From Rhabdochlamydiaceae bacterium (GTDB lineage: Bacteria; Chlamydiota; Chlamydiia; Chlamydiales; Rhabdochlamydiaceae): 64,000 nt of DNA. Position 1 is the first letter of the stretch; the number at the start of each line of letters is the position of its first letter. Below the pieces are notes generated by a model. That model saw only the letters and a program-made list of their open reading frames with translations, ran no database searches and was not told the origin of the DNA. Of the stretch, positions 41,503-50,217 are shown piece after piece. The DNA lies in the NCBI GenBank assembly GCA_019745395.1, contig JAIETG010000007.1, forward strand, positions 32,482 to 96,481, written 5' to 3'. Position numbers and translations under genes: made by a program.

Positions 41503-42268
41503 TAGTTAGTCTCCCCATAACTTCATTAACTAGATTTCCATAAGCTTCTGCTCCCGAACATTTGGGATCATGGTCAAACACCGATTTGCTGGATTCTTGC
41601 GCTTCACTGAGTTTGATGTTTTCTGGAATCTTGGTTTCAAAAACCTTGTCTCCAAATAGATCGTTGACTGCTTCCAATACACGTTTTGCAAGATTGCTTC
41701 GTGTCTTGAAGAAGGTGAAAAGAACTCCCATGATTTGAGCATGATGATCTACCAGGCTTCCAGCTTTTTCGTTGGTACAATTGACGGATTCCAAAAACGA
41801 TTGAATGCCAGCTAAGCTGAAATAATCCAATTGTACAGGCAAAATGATGTGTTCCGCCGTTAAAAAAGCATTGGCCAATAGTGTGTTGAAAGTAGGGGAT
41901 GTATCAATGATGAGGTAGTCGTATTCTGCGCCTTTGAGTTTCTTTCTCAGCACGAATTCTTTAGCTGTGGTTTGAGCGAGTTTATACTCTGCCGCTGAGA
42001 GAGAATTGTCGGAAGGGATCACGTGCAAATTTTCAATGTAAGACTGCTGAATCACATCTTTGATGGTGCAGTTATCTTGACATAGGAGCTCTGCGATTGT
42101 CTGCCGGTTTTCTGTTTTGATTCCAAGTCCCAAGCTCGAATGGCCTTGGGGATCTAAATCAACGAGAAGGACTTTTTTGCCAGCGCGAGCAAGTCCTGCG
42201 CTCAGGTTGATGGAGGTGGTTGATTTTCCTACTCCTCCTTTTTGATTTGAAATGGCTATTTTGTACAT
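41489..42268 (-). CDS. parA: ParA partition ATPase
   Basis: A 259-residue deviant Walker ATPase: KGGVGKSTTSINLSAGLARA (Walker A with the signature lysine), VLLVDLDPQGHSSLG, and YLIIDTSPTFNTLLANAF, followed by HIILPVQLDYFSLAGI. It belongs to the Soj/ParA group used by plasmids and chromosomes for segregation, and chlamydial plasmids carry a relative. Here it forms an operon with the ribbon-helix-helix protein that overlaps its 3' end. It supports maintenance of the element as a replicon. Confidence 0.92.
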   Translation of the reverse strand: MYKIAISNQKGGVGKSTTSINLSAGLARAGKKVLLVDLDPQGHSSLGLGIKTENRQTIAELLCQDNCTIKDVIQQSYIENLHVIPSDNSLSAAEYKLAQTTAKEFVLRKKLKGAEYDYLIIDTSPTFNTLLANAFLTAEHIILPVQLDYFSLAGIQSFLESVNCTNEKAGSLVDHHAQIMGVLFTFFKTRSNLAKRVLEAVNDLFGDKVFETKIPENIKLSEAQESSKSVFDHDPKCSGAEAYGNLVNEVMGRLTNVRN

Positions 42269-42422
42269 CGGTTGAGTCCTTGCATTCCATGAGTCTGATC
42301 TATTTCCCCAACTTTAAGTTACGTCGACTTTTAAGTAAACAGTGAATTGATGATTTACTGGAATCCATGATGTTGCTAAGATGATGAAAACCTACGGCAA
42401 CCACGACATAAGAAGGTCTATC

Positions 42423-42611
42423 ATGGAGAAAAAATCTGAGAAGAAATCGTCAGAAAAACCAAAGAGAGCTCGCATTACGTTGGAGTGCTCTTCAGAGATC
42501 AGAAAGTCGATACGAATTAAAGCTGCTCAAGAAGACAAAAGCATGAATGATTATATTTTATCAATTGTCATGGCGTCTATCAATAAAAACGAAGTAGTTA
42601 CTGAGTCTTGA
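42423..42611 (+). CDS. Small ribbon-helix-helix-like protein
   Basis: ATG 42423 behind AGAAGG gives 62 residues: a Lys-rich head (EKKSEKKSSEKPKRARITLE), then CSSEIRKSIRIKAAQEDKSM and NDYILSIVMASI. The pattern fits Arc/MetJ-type ribbon-helix-helix regulators or antitoxins of plasmids. It is divergent from parA, so it could regulate the partition operon. No toxin partner is next to it. Confidence 0.65.
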   Translation: MEKKSEKKSSEKPKRARITLECSSEIRKSIRIKAAQEDKSMNDYILSIVMASINKNEVVTES

Positions 42612-42648
42612 TAACGTCTGATTCCAAAGTGAGAGAAATAGAGTAAAA

Positions 42649-44421
42649 ATGGTCTCGTATAAAGAGTTTATCAGTTTTTTGTGGAAATTCATCCGACTTC
42701 AAAAGGTTTTTGCCTTCATTTTTCTTTTGGATTCTTTAGCTTGGCCTCTAGACGCTTTGGTGTGGCCCTATATTTTACATGTAGTTGTAGATGTTTTCAC
42801 TCGCTTTGACGGAGATCGCCTGGCTGCATGGCAGGCATTGTATGGGCCAATCATTGGGGGGATATGTTTAGTTATTTTCGTCGAAGTTGCCTCCCGCACA
42901 ATGGGATTTCTTCTTGCTAAGGGGACCCCAACGCTTCAGGCAAATCTACGTATGACCATGTTCGACCATATTCAGCATCATTCCCCTCGCTACTTTAACG
43001 AACGGTTTGCTGGAAGCCTAGCGAATAAAATTACCGATATGACAACGCAGGTGGAAACGATTATTTTGCAATTGTTTTGGCCCATTTTACCTTCTTTTGT
43101 GGCATGCCTTTCTGGAGTGGTTATTCTATGGTTTATACATCCTCTTTTTGCGTACATTTGGTTTACGTGGCTTACGATTCATATCGGAATTTCTCTCAAA
43201 GTCACCCGTCCTATTGATGTTTTCGAACACCGCCACGGAGAAGCGCGAAGCACGCTCATTGGTAAAATCGTCGACAGTTTTACCAACAACTTTGCTGTCA
43301 ATCTCTTCTATCGTTTTCAATATGAAAAAAATGCTATCGTCCCTTTCCAAAATACAGAAGCAGAAACAAATATCCAGGCAAAGCGATATGCCCAGAAGAC
43401 CTTCTGTTATATCTCTATTCTCCACTTCTTTGGATTCACTTTGGGCATTAACGGCTCGCTTCTCTACTTATGGGTCCACAGTCAAATCACCACTGGTCAG
43501 GCTATTCAGGTATTTACGACTCTGTGGAGCCTCACCATAATCTTATGGAATGTTGGTACTTCGTTACCGATTTTATTCCAAGCATTTGGGATCGCAAAAC
43601 AAGCTTATTCTGCCATGAGAGATCCTCAGGATGTGGGAGATAGACCTGATGCGAAAGAACTGAAGATCCGATTGGGCGAGATTATCTTTGACAGCGTCTC
43701 ATTTCACTATGGGGAAAGAAAACTCTTTGAGAATAAACATGTTCACATACGCGGTGGGGAAAAGATAGGTCTTGTTGGCTTTACAGGAGCAGGCAAATCG
43801 AGCTTTATCAACTTGATTTTACGTTTCTTTCCCTTGCACAGTGGCAAAATCCTCATCGATGGCCAAGAGGTTGCTGATGTTACCCTCGAATCTCTACGAC
43901 GCCAAATTGCTCTCATTCCTCAAGATCCAGTGCTGTTTCATAGAACCTTGCGAGAAAATATCGCTTATGGAAAGCCTGATGCAACGGAAACTGAACTGCT
44001 CCGTGCGGCAAAATTGGCTCATTGTGATGAATTCATTCGGAATATTCCCAATGGTTATGAAGCGAAAGTGGGAGAGAGAGGAACAAAGCTATCAGGCGGG
44101 GAGAAACAAAGGATTGCGATTGCCCGGGCAATTCTCATGGATGCTCCTATTCTTATTTTAGATGAAGCCACTTCGTCTTTAGATTCTGTCACGGAAAGAT
44201 ATATCCAGGACAGTCTGGAGAATCTGATGCAAAATCGTACAACCCTTGTGATCGCCCATCGCCTATCCACTCTTTCGCGCATGGATCGGATATTAGTATT
44301 TGACAAAGGAGCAATTGTTGAAGAAGGAACACATGATTTTCTTTTAAGCAAGAATGGATTGTACGCAAAAATGTGGAATATGCAGATCGGCGGTTTCCTG
44401 CCGGATCAGGCAGCTCCTTAA
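42649..44421 (+). CDS. ABC exporter (fused membrane and ATPase domains)
   Basis: A 590-residue half-transporter. Residues 1-330 have about six membrane helices of the type I exporter fold. Residues 340-590 form the nucleotide-binding domain: Walker A GFTGAGKSS, Q-loop ALIPQDPVLF, signature KLSGGEKQRIAIARA, Walker B ILILDEATSSLD and H-loop IAHRLSTLSRM. Homodimers of such proteins export drugs, lipids or peptides. It is not a phage structural or replication gene and appears to be cargo between the replication and tail regions. The start is 37 bp after the small ribbon-helix-helix gene. Confidence 0.88.
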   Translation: MVSYKEFISFLWKFIRLQKVFAFIFLLDSLAWPLDALVWPYILHVVVDVFTRFDGDRLAAWQALYGPIIGGICLVIFVEVASRTMGFLLAKGTPTLQANLRMTMFDHIQHHSPRYFNERFAGSLANKITDMTTQVETIILQLFWPILPSFVACLSGVVILWFIHPLFAYIWFTWLTIHIGISLKVTRPIDVFEHRHGEARSTLIGKIVDSFTNNFAVNLFYRFQYEKNAIVPFQNTEAETNIQAKRYAQKTFCYISILHFFGFTLGINGSLLYLWVHSQITTGQAIQVFTTLWSLTIILWNVGTSLPILFQAFGIAKQAYSAMRDPQDVGDRPDAKELKIRLGEIIFDSVSFHYGERKLFENKHVHIRGGEKIGLVGFTGAGKSSFINLILRFFPLHSGKILIDGQEVADVTLESLRRQIALIPQDPVLFHRTLRENIAYGKPDATETELLRAAKLAHCDEFIRNIPNGYEAKVGERGTKLSGGEKQRIAIARAILMDAPILILDEATSSLDSVTERYIQDSLENLMQNRTTLVIAHRLSTLSRMDRILVFDKGAIVEEGTHDFLLSKNGLYAKMWNMQIGGFLPDQAAP

Positions 44422-44427
44422 AATTCA

Positions 44428-44452
44428 ATGCAGATAGCGACGCTATCTGCAT
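44428..44452. terminator. Perfect hairpin between convergent genes
   Basis: ATGCAGATAGC (44428-44438), loop GAC, GCTATCTGCAT (44442-44452). The 11-bp perfect stem lies between the ABC exporter (+) and the end of the tail operon (-). Neither side has a good T run, so it may act as a bidirectional or mRNA-stabilising stem rather than a classical terminator. Confidence 0.5.
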
Positions 44453-44503
44453 AACCTGCTTGATGGAAGTGTTTGTTACCATATTTTTGTTCTCGAAGAG
44501 AAC

Positions 44504-45226
44504 TTAGATTTCATAATAAGTTGTATAAGCCCATTGAGTTGCTGTCGATGCATCTGTGTTTACTACAATCGAGTCGCCAGAATTCATAGAGCGAGGAACA
44601 GATACAGTCACTGCGGCGTTGTTGGCTACAGCAGCGTTCCCGGAAAATTGATTTCCAGACCCAGGAGATCCTCCATTGGGAACGTGATATACTTGGACAC
44701 TGCGCGCTGATCCCGAAAGATTCCTATATTGACCACCAGAGGAGTTGATATAACAACCACCGCTGCTATCGATCACCATGGCAGTTTTCCCAGAGGAAAC
44801 AGTCATCAGTGTGTTAGCTCCTGAGGTCAAACTTAAATTTCTACCTGTATAGAGAGGAGTAGAAATGTCCATTTCCATGATCCGGACCCAGAGATTTCCT
44901 CCGGGATTGGCTCCTGTAATGAAAGAAAAGCTTTCACCAGCGTTTATTACCTGACCCACAAATAATCTTGCTACGTTACCGAATGCAGCGTTCGCTCCTA
45001 AAAGATTGTAATAGGTACCGCTCACTTTAATATTTAAAGTGCCGCTCATAATAGGGCTGCTAATTCCATACACCCATGAGATAAAAGCTTTTCTTCCTGC
45101 TGGAACTGTGTAGATATCTACTGTGCCGCTAGTGTTCCCTGAAAAACCGTTTATGAATTTAGCACCACGGATAAGTGGTCCGAATCCTGAGATAAACCCG
45201 ACGCTGTTTATTACATTGTTACCCAT
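44504..45226 (-). CDS. Tail-fibre/adhesin paralogue 3 (YTCPAGK family)
   Basis: A 240-residue, Gly/Ser/Asn/Thr-rich beta protein. It contains the repeated pattern seen in its two neighbours: KFINGFSGNTSGTVDIYTVP, AGRKAFISW, then a second half with NTLMTVSSGKTAMV and QVYHVPNGG. It is the last gene of the leftward tail operon. The position after the baseplate and fibre genes suggests a distal, variable receptor-binding protein. Confidence 0.65.
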   Translation of the reverse strand: MGNNVINSVGFISGFGPLIRGAKFINGFSGNTSGTVDIYTVPAGRKAFISWVYGISSPIMSGTLNIKVSGTYYNLLGANAAFGNVARLFVGQVINAGESFSFITGANPGGNLWVRIMEMDISTPLYTGRNLSLTSGANTLMTVSSGKTAMVIDSSGGCYINSSGGQYRNLSGSARSVQVYHVPNGGSPGSGNQFSGNAAVANNAAVTVSVPRSMNSGDSIVVNTDASTATQWAYTTYYEI

Positions 45227-45227
45227 T

Positions 45228-45980
45228 CTATAGCTCCCATACGTTGACCCAGCCGGTCTGAGTTGCGGTTCCTATTGGAGTATTACAAACCAAGAAGTCG
45301 CCTGCGTTTAGCATCCATCCTCCGCCTTGTCGAACTGATAGAGTGGCATTGGATACAGTCTCGGTTTGAAGCTGATTGGTGGCTCCAGTTGATCCCCCAT
45401 TAGGAACTGCATACCAAACAATTGAGTTGCTGCTTCCAGAATTGTTGAAGTAGTAAAGCTTTTTTAGAGAGAGGTTTAAAGCTACCCATTGATCTAAGAT
45501 GACAGCTTTTTTCCCTGCTGGACACGTGTAAATGGTGTTGTTTCCATTACCCATGCTTACCACTTTGCTTGTCTTTAAGGGAGCTGTATTATCAAACTCC
45601 ATAATATTGGCGAATAAATTACATCCAGCCTGTGTAGTATTGACTCCAATCTTTTCTCCAGCTTCTAATATGATTAGGGAAGAAGTCGGAGCGCTTAAAT
45701 TCAAAACCTGTCCGTTTCCTCCAGCAGCTACTACGCCAGCTCCTCCTATGCGATAATAGGTTCCACTGACGTTTAAGTTTGGGAAAATGGTAGTAGAGGT
45801 ACCCGCTGTGTTGTAGGCGATTATGTAGGTCACAATGGCTCTTTTGCCTGTTGGACACGTGTACATGTCTATGTTCCCTGATCCTGCACCTGAAACAAAG
45901 GCAGACGGAAATTTTAATCCAGGGAGATAGACACCTTGAGGCTCTAAAATAAGATTGTTTACATCGTTATTATTTGGCAT
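45228..45980 (-). CDS. Tail-fibre/adhesin paralogue 2 (YTCPAGK family)
   Basis: A 250-residue protein with two related halves, each with a YTCP(A/T)GK(R/K)A segment (DMYTCPTGKRAIVTYI in the first and TIYTCPAGKKAVIL in the second), plus YAVPNGGSTGATNQL and a C-terminal GWVNVWEL. It is 1 bp from both paralogues, so the three genes form a tandem array. Structural tail role by position. Confidence 0.65.
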   Translation of the reverse strand: MPNNNDVNNLILEPQGVYLPGLKFPSAFVSGAGSGNIDMYTCPTGKRAIVTYIIAYNTAGTSTTIFPNLNVSGTYYRIGGAGVVAAGGNGQVLNLSAPTSSLIILEAGEKIGVNTTQAGCNLFANIMEFDNTAPLKTSKVVSMGNGNNTIYTCPAGKKAVILDQWVALNLSLKKLYYFNNSGSSNSIVWYAVPNGGSTGATNQLQTETVSNATLSVRQGGGWMLNAGDFLVCNTPIGTATQTGWVNVWEL

Positions 45981-46739
45981 TTAAAGCTCCCATACAGTTA
46001 CCCACGCTGTCTGAGTAGCCGTAGCAGCGTCGGTGTTGATTTGTAGAAAGTCTCCTGGATTCATGCAGTTTGCAATCGATTGTCCTGTCAGGAAACCTGC
46101 TGTTAAAACTGAAGCAGTTCCAGATGATAAAAGCTGATTGCTGGTTCCAGCAGACCCGCCATTTGGCACGTGATAGACGGAAACAGTTCTAGTGCCACCG
46201 CTATTATTCCAGTATGTGATGCCCGTGCTTGTTCCGTTTGAAGCAATGACAGGGCTTAGGTTGCTAAAGCAAAACGTCGCAGTTTTCCCAGCTGGACAAG
46301 TATAGAGAGTGTTCGCACCGGCAGACAGAGACAATAGCTTCACTGTTTTGAAAGAAGTTATTGAGTCGAATTCTAGGACAGAGCCCCAGACATTTATTCC
46401 TGTCGTGCTCTGGACAGTCGAAATAGATTCTCCAGCCTCTAAGATTATAAGCTGCTGAATCCCTCCTGCTACAGTGCCGATCGCTGACACTGTATAGGCA
46501 GTGTTCAGGTTGTAATAAACTCCCCCTGATTTAAGCTGAGGGGTAACGGTAGTCGATCCGGCAGGAGAACACGCAGTGATTTGGATGACAGCAGCTCTTT
46601 TTCCTGCTGGACAGGTGTACCAATCTACGGTACCGCTCGCTGCCGAATTGCCAGCAAAAGGCTTGAAAGCAAGACCCGAAAGCTTACTTGTGAACCCTGC
46701 GCATATTGCGACGCGATTGATGAAGTCTTGTACAGGCAT
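45981..46739 (-). CDS. Tail-fibre/adhesin paralogue 1 (YTCPAGK family)
   Basis: ATG 46739 gives 252 residues, equal in length to the next two genes; the longer frame to 46919 overlaps the upstream gene and is rejected. Two halves each carry YTCPAGK (WYTCPAGKRAAVIQI, TLYTCPAGKTATFCF), followed by YHVPNGGSAGTSNQL and AWVTVWEL. It is the first member of the tandem triplet. Confidence 0.65.
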   Translation of the reverse strand: MPVQDFINRVAICAGFTSKLSGLAFKPFAGNSAASGTVDWYTCPAGKRAAVIQITACSPAGSTTVTPQLKSGGVYYNLNTAYTVSAIGTVAGGIQQLIILEAGESISTVQSTTGINVWGSVLEFDSITSFKTVKLLSLSAGANTLYTCPAGKTATFCFSNLSPVIASNGTSTGITYWNNSGGTRTVSVYHVPNGGSAGTSNQLLSSGTASVLTAGFLTGQSIANCMNPGDFLQINTDAATATQTAWVTVWEL

Positions 46740-46741
46740 TA

Positions 46742-47251
46742 TTAAACCATTGTTATGTTTCCGATTCCTGATAGGACAAGCCAATCTGTGTTGGCTGTGA
46801 TGCAAAGCAAGCGCACTGCATCGTATCTCACTGTGGAAGCCAAGCTTCCCCCAGTTCCAGTAGTTGTGTCCACTCCGTCCATGTGTATGACTTGGCTTGC
46901 ATTCTGTGCGACCTTCCATCCGCCCGCTCCCTGTCCGGCTATTTCGACCATGTCTCCGACCGAAGAACTCGAAGGAAGAGTAACAGTGACAAGGCTTGCG
47001 TTGTTCGTGATGTAGCCGTTATTTACAGCTGCCGATTGAGATGTTCCAGAAACGGTATTCCATGTAATACCCCCGCCTCCACCCCCTCCTGCAGCCCACT
47101 TGGTTCCGGTCGGCTGGGTGTTATCTAGGGTTAGAACGAACCCATTTGTTGAAGCTGGGAGGACTGCTGGCCTTGAACCGCCTCCTTGGCCGAAAAGAAG
47201 ATCTCCTTTATTGGGGAGACTTGGTGTATTGATAGAGGTGTTTGTTCCCAT
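46742..47251 (-). CDS. Tail-fibre-like protein with GAGGW module
   Basis: A 169-residue protein. The N-terminal 60 residues resemble a fibre connector (TPSLPNKGDLLFGQGGGSRP) and a Gly-rich hinge (AAGGGGGGGITW). The last 105 residues are the GAGGW module also seen at 26841-27545 and 47795-48463 (GQGAGGWKVAQNASQVIH, STVRYDAVRLLCITANTDW). Confidence 0.7.
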   Translation of the reverse strand: MGTNTSINTPSLPNKGDLLFGQGGGSRPAVLPASTNGFVLTLDNTQPTGTKWAAGGGGGGGITWNTVSGTSQSAAVNNGYITNNASLVTVTLPSSSSVGDMVEIAGQGAGGWKVAQNASQVIHMDGVDTTTGTGGSLASTVRYDAVRLLCITANTDWLVLSGIGNITMV

Positions 47252-47253
47252 AA

Positions 47254-47757
47254 TTAATCCAATAAATATCCGTGGGTGTAAGAAATGCCAGCCGCTTGTA
47301 GCGAAACAACTTTTGAAGCACCTCCTGCCACTTGAATGGTAAAAAATGCAGTGTCGCCAGGATTCAATCGCACGGGCGGCGTAGTACCGGCTATTTGAAG
47401 CGTTTGAGAGGCGGAAGATGGAATATTTGCTCCCATTTCAACTAAGCGGAATTCTCGAGGCGTAGTCATGCATTTTAAGCAGTAGACGCTCATTCCAGGA
47501 ATCAGCCCTTGTGTGTTAATCGATGCTCCAAAAATATAATTTCCGAGCACAGGAGCTGTAAAAATACCGGTTAGAGGGTCATAACTAGAGCTTTGATCTA
47601 TGATGACGCCGTCGCAGGGAATTTGAAAAACTGTCCCATCGCCGGTGACATTTCCCAAATTCGCATTCAGCTGAGCAAAAAAAGTGCACTGCAATGGGCG
47701 TGTAACCTGATTGTTCTTAACAATAATCGGTGTATTTACAGCGTTATTTTGAATCAT
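47254..47757 (-). CDS. C1q/TNF-like jelly-roll tail protein
   Basis: A 167-residue protein. TFFAQLNANLGNVTGDGTVF, SSSYDPLTGIFTAPVLGNYI and FGASINTQGL follow the pattern of C1q-like domains, in which YDPATGIFTAPVAGxYxFS is characteristic. Such trimeric jelly rolls cap fibres and bind receptors. It lies between two GAGGW-module proteins in the fibre cassette. A trimeric receptor-binding tip is the likely role, by inference. Confidence 0.6.
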   Translation of the reverse strand: MIQNNAVNTPIIVKNNQVTRPLQCTFFAQLNANLGNVTGDGTVFQIPCDGVIIDQSSSYDPLTGIFTAPVLGNYIFGASINTQGLIPGMSVYCLKCMTTPREFRLVEMGANIPSSASQTLQIAGTTPPVRLNPGDTAFFTIQVAGGASKVVSLQAAGISYTHGYLLD

Positions 47758-47794
47758 TTTTCAAAGTCCATTGCAGTGAATCTATTCTTGTTTT

Positions 47795-48463
47795 CTAAAC
47801 GACCGTTAAGTTGCCGACCGAGCTAATCACTCTCCAGGTGGTATTTGCAACCACGCAGACGCACTCTAAAGCATCTCCTGGATCGGTTGAGGCTAAGCTT
47901 CCTCCAACGCCCGCAGTCGTAGCTGCGCTTCCAAATTTCACTGTTTGCGAAGCATTCTGAGCTAATAGCCATCCGCCAGCTCCGTTTCCCGCAATTCTGA
48001 AAGTGGTTCCTTGAGCTGCTGTGGTTGGGAGCGTCAGCGTGACTAAAGCAGCGTTGTCGGCGATATAGCCGGTATTAACTGCGATTGTTTGAGTGGTTCC
48101 GGTGACATCTACCCATGTGCTTACGCCGCCACTGCCTCCGCTTGGAGCCGCCCATTTAACGCCTGATGTTTGAGCGGAGTCTGCGGTCAAGACAAAAGTG
48201 TCTGTTCCGACTGTTAAGGGAGTAAAGGTGCCTGCGCCGGTACCGACTAAGATCACGCCTTTAGCGGTATAGTCTGCGAAGCCGATCAGAGTATCGGCCG
48301 CTCTATTGGGGAATGTATAAACCCCCGCTCCGGCAAATTGATTGGTAAGGGTGTAATCCCCGCTTCCATTGTGGGTGACGGTTCTTTTGGTAGCGCCGCC
48401 TCCAATGCTGAATCCAACCGATAGATTGGAAATATCTAGGTTGACTGATGAATTGTGAGCCAT
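47795..48463 (-). CDS. Tail-fibre-like protein with GAGGW module
   Basis: A 222-residue protein with a fibre-shaft-like N-terminal half ([20 protein letters not shown], then [19 protein letters not shown]) and the C-terminal GAGGW module ([20 protein letters not shown], then [20 protein letters not shown]). It overlaps the upstream small gene by 28 bp. Confidence 0.7.
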   Translation of the reverse strand: MAHNSSVNLDISNLSVGFSIGGGATKRTVTHNGSGDYTLTNQFAGAGVYTFPNRAADTLIGFADYTAKGVILVGTGAGTFTPLTVGTDTFVLTADSAQTSGVKWAAPSGGSGGVSTWVDVTGTTQTIAVNTGYIADNAALVTLTLPTTAAQGTTFRIAGNGAGGWLLAQNASQTVKFGSAATTAGVGGSLASTDPGDALECVCVVANTTWRVISSVGNLTVV

Positions 48464-48765
48464 ATTCTTGCCTCTTTCTTTGTTGTTAAACGATGTTTAC
48501 GCCCTGCAGGGCCTTTTGCTGCTCGCCAGATATCGATCTTTCGAGTTGCAAAAGTTGAATGGCCTGCTTCTGCTGAGCAGACCTTCGATGGATGTGCCGT
48601 CATTTTTGCGTTGGGGAATTTGGGTAAGAGGGGAATGATTTGCGTTGGGTTTATGACGACGAACGATCCAGAAGCAGGAGAAACATTTTCTCGTAGTGAA
48701 GACGAGATATGCTTTTTATCCGTAAACTCGCAAGAAAGAGCGTCAAGAAAAATTGGATGACTCAT
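48436..48765 (-). CDS. Hypothetical phage protein (109 residues)
   Basis: The ATG at 48765 overlaps the upstream stop (ATGA), which supports it as a real gene. The sequence ([20 protein letters not shown], then [36 protein letters not shown]) is not recognised. It lies between a Cys-rich small protein and a fibre gene, in a position where fibre chaperones often occur. Confidence 0.55.
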   Translation of the reverse strand: MSHPIFLDALSCEFTDKKHISSSLRENVSPASGSFVVINPTQIIPLLPKFPNAKMTAHPSKVCSAEAGHSTFATRKIDIWRAAKGPAGRKHRLTTKKEARIWLTIHQST

Positions 48766-49103
48766 TTGCCGATCGCCTTCCTGTTTGATTTTTTAGCGAT
48801 TTGATTAGGAGTTTTCTGGAGAATGTATTCCTTGCTTTGCTGCAACAATTGGGCTAGGAGCCCCTCCAATGCTTCAAGGCGGTTTCTCATCTGCTCAACG
48901 GCTTGCTGTAGTGCAAACATGCGGTTAACCTCCATCTGCTGCTGAATCAGCATCCTCTTGGGAGCGCAATCAGCTATGACTTTCGGCTGGCCAGTTCCGC
49001 CTTCCTGCCACCAAGATTCCATAAAATTTGGACATTCTCTTTCCGTAGCGCATAGTTTGCTCTTGACGAAGGGGCAGTTTTCTTTGCATGAAGTACAGTC
49101 CAT
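48762..49103 (-). CDS. Cys-rich N-terminus plus coiled-coil phage protein
   Basis: A 113-residue protein. The first 30 residues have five Cys (CTSCKENCPFVKSKLCATER, then C), suggesting a metal-binding or disulfide unit. Residues 50-90 are a heptad-like helix (MFALQQAVEQMRNRLEALEG, then LLAQLLQQ). The C-terminus is basic. Function unknown; within the fibre cassette. Confidence 0.6.
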   Translation of the reverse strand: MDCTSCKENCPFVKSKLCATERECPNFMESWWQEGGTGQPKVIADCAPKRMLIQQQMEVNRMFALQQAVEQMRNRLEALEGLLAQLLQQSKEYILQKTPNQIAKKSNRKAIGK

Positions 49104-49125
49104 TGAGTTCTCCTTTAGTTAATTT

Positions 49126-49731
49126 TTAGGGTTGTTTTTGGCATAAAATTCCTGTTGCGGCTAAGGGTCTCCAAGCGTTGCCGTGATTGTGGGCTTGGCT
49201 TCCACCTACGCTAGAGGTCGTCGCAAAGTTGGTTCCGCTTTGATTCGTGCTTCCCACTTTTTGAGGCGCAAGATTTCCCTTTTGATCCGATTTGTAGAGA
49301 GTGATTTGGTGAGTATGGGCTGGGATTTGATCGGTCGTAAGAGTGTGATCCGCTGTCTGCCACGTTCCTTGAGGTAGAGCTCCCCCAACGGTGTAGGTAG
49401 ATCCGCCTTTGACTCCAAGTAGGCAATCGCCCACAGGAATTATTACCCACCCGCTAGGAGCCACATCCTGATAGAACCAAAGCTGTGTGCCTGCGACAAA
49501 GCTGACCTGATCGAATCGAATCTGGTAATTCGTAGAACCTCGTCCTATGACCATCAAATCGTTATTGATGGCAGTGCTTGGGAGGGGATCGAATAGAGAA
49601 ATATCGAAATTCCTTATCTGGGCAATCGTTGCTTTTTTGTCAGTAAACCCTTGATGGACAATCGTGAGATCGTTAGCTGGATCTATTACTCCTACAGGAT
49701 CAAGGTCGCTTATTAGTACAGGTGTGCTCAT
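49126..49731 (-). CDS. Phage tail-collar-type protein with His-rich tip
   Basis: A 201-residue protein. N-terminal half: VLISDLDPVGVIDPANDLTI, of short tail fibre type. C-terminal half: a collar-like region (GTWQTADHTLTTDQIPAHTH, then SQAHNHGNAWRPLAATGILC) with repeated His-x-His motifs that in short tail fibres coordinate metal ions in a trimeric needle. Probably a short tail fibre. Confidence 0.75.
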   Translation of the reverse strand: MSTPVLISDLDPVGVIDPANDLTIVHQGFTDKKATIAQIRNFDISLFDPLPSTAINNDLMVIGRGSTNYQIRFDQVSFVAGTQLWFYQDVAPSGWVIIPVGDCLLGVKGGSTYTVGGALPQGTWQTADHTLTTDQIPAHTHQITLYKSDQKGNLAPQKVGSTNQSGTNFATTSSVGGSQAHNHGNAWRPLAATGILCQKQP

Positions 49732-49740
49732 AGTTTCTCC

Positions 49741-50208
49741 TTAAGACGGAATAATTTTTGATTGTCCCCAAGCGATGATAGTTGCCGGATCCGCAGCTCC
49801 TGTAATGGGAACGGAAGTGCCGGAAATCAATCCAAGGTCTAAGGTTGCTCCTGCTATTTTGGTCAGAGTGACAGTCCCTCCGATATTCGCTCCTATGGCA
49901 TAGAGATAGTGAGTGGGGCTTGCTGTATCGACGGCGAATAAGACGCAAAGAGAGCCGCTGATGGGGAAAATATTGACGCCAGACCCATCTGTGACAATTG
50001 CCTGCTCTTCCTGCTGGTTTAGCCAGTTCAGCCATCTCCATGTATAGCGGGCGAGCCAGTTGAACCAATTTCTTGGCGGATATTCGAGCCTAGCCCATCC
50101 CTCTAACTTTTTTTCGGGAGGTGGTTCTAGGACATTGTTTTGACCAGATATTGGGTCTACAACATCGTTTTCAGCCCATTCGGGAAGGATTGTTGGTTTC
50201 GATACCAT
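49741..50208 (-). CDS. Phage tail protein with Trp-rich N-terminal domain
   Basis: A 155-residue protein. The N-terminal part (PTILPEWAENDVVDPI, GWARLEYPPRNWFNWLARYT, then WRWLNWLNQQEE) is a signature of phage tail-fibre attachment proteins. The C-terminal half is beta-rich. It lies between the baseplate DUF2612-like gene and the short tail fibre gene. Confidence 0.65.
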   Translation of the reverse strand: MVSKPTILPEWAENDVVDPISGQNNVLEPPPEKKLEGWARLEYPPRNWFNWLARYTWRWLNWLNQQEEQAIVTDGSGVNIFPISGSLCVLFAVDTASPTHYLYAIGANIGGTVTLTKIAGATLDLGLISGTSVPITGAADPATIIAWGQSKIIPS

Positions 50209-50217
50209 GGTTTTCTC

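Noticed and set aside
44504..50208. Diversity-generating retroelement acting on the fibre genes
   Set aside because: No reverse transcriptase and no template/variable repeat pair was found in the window.
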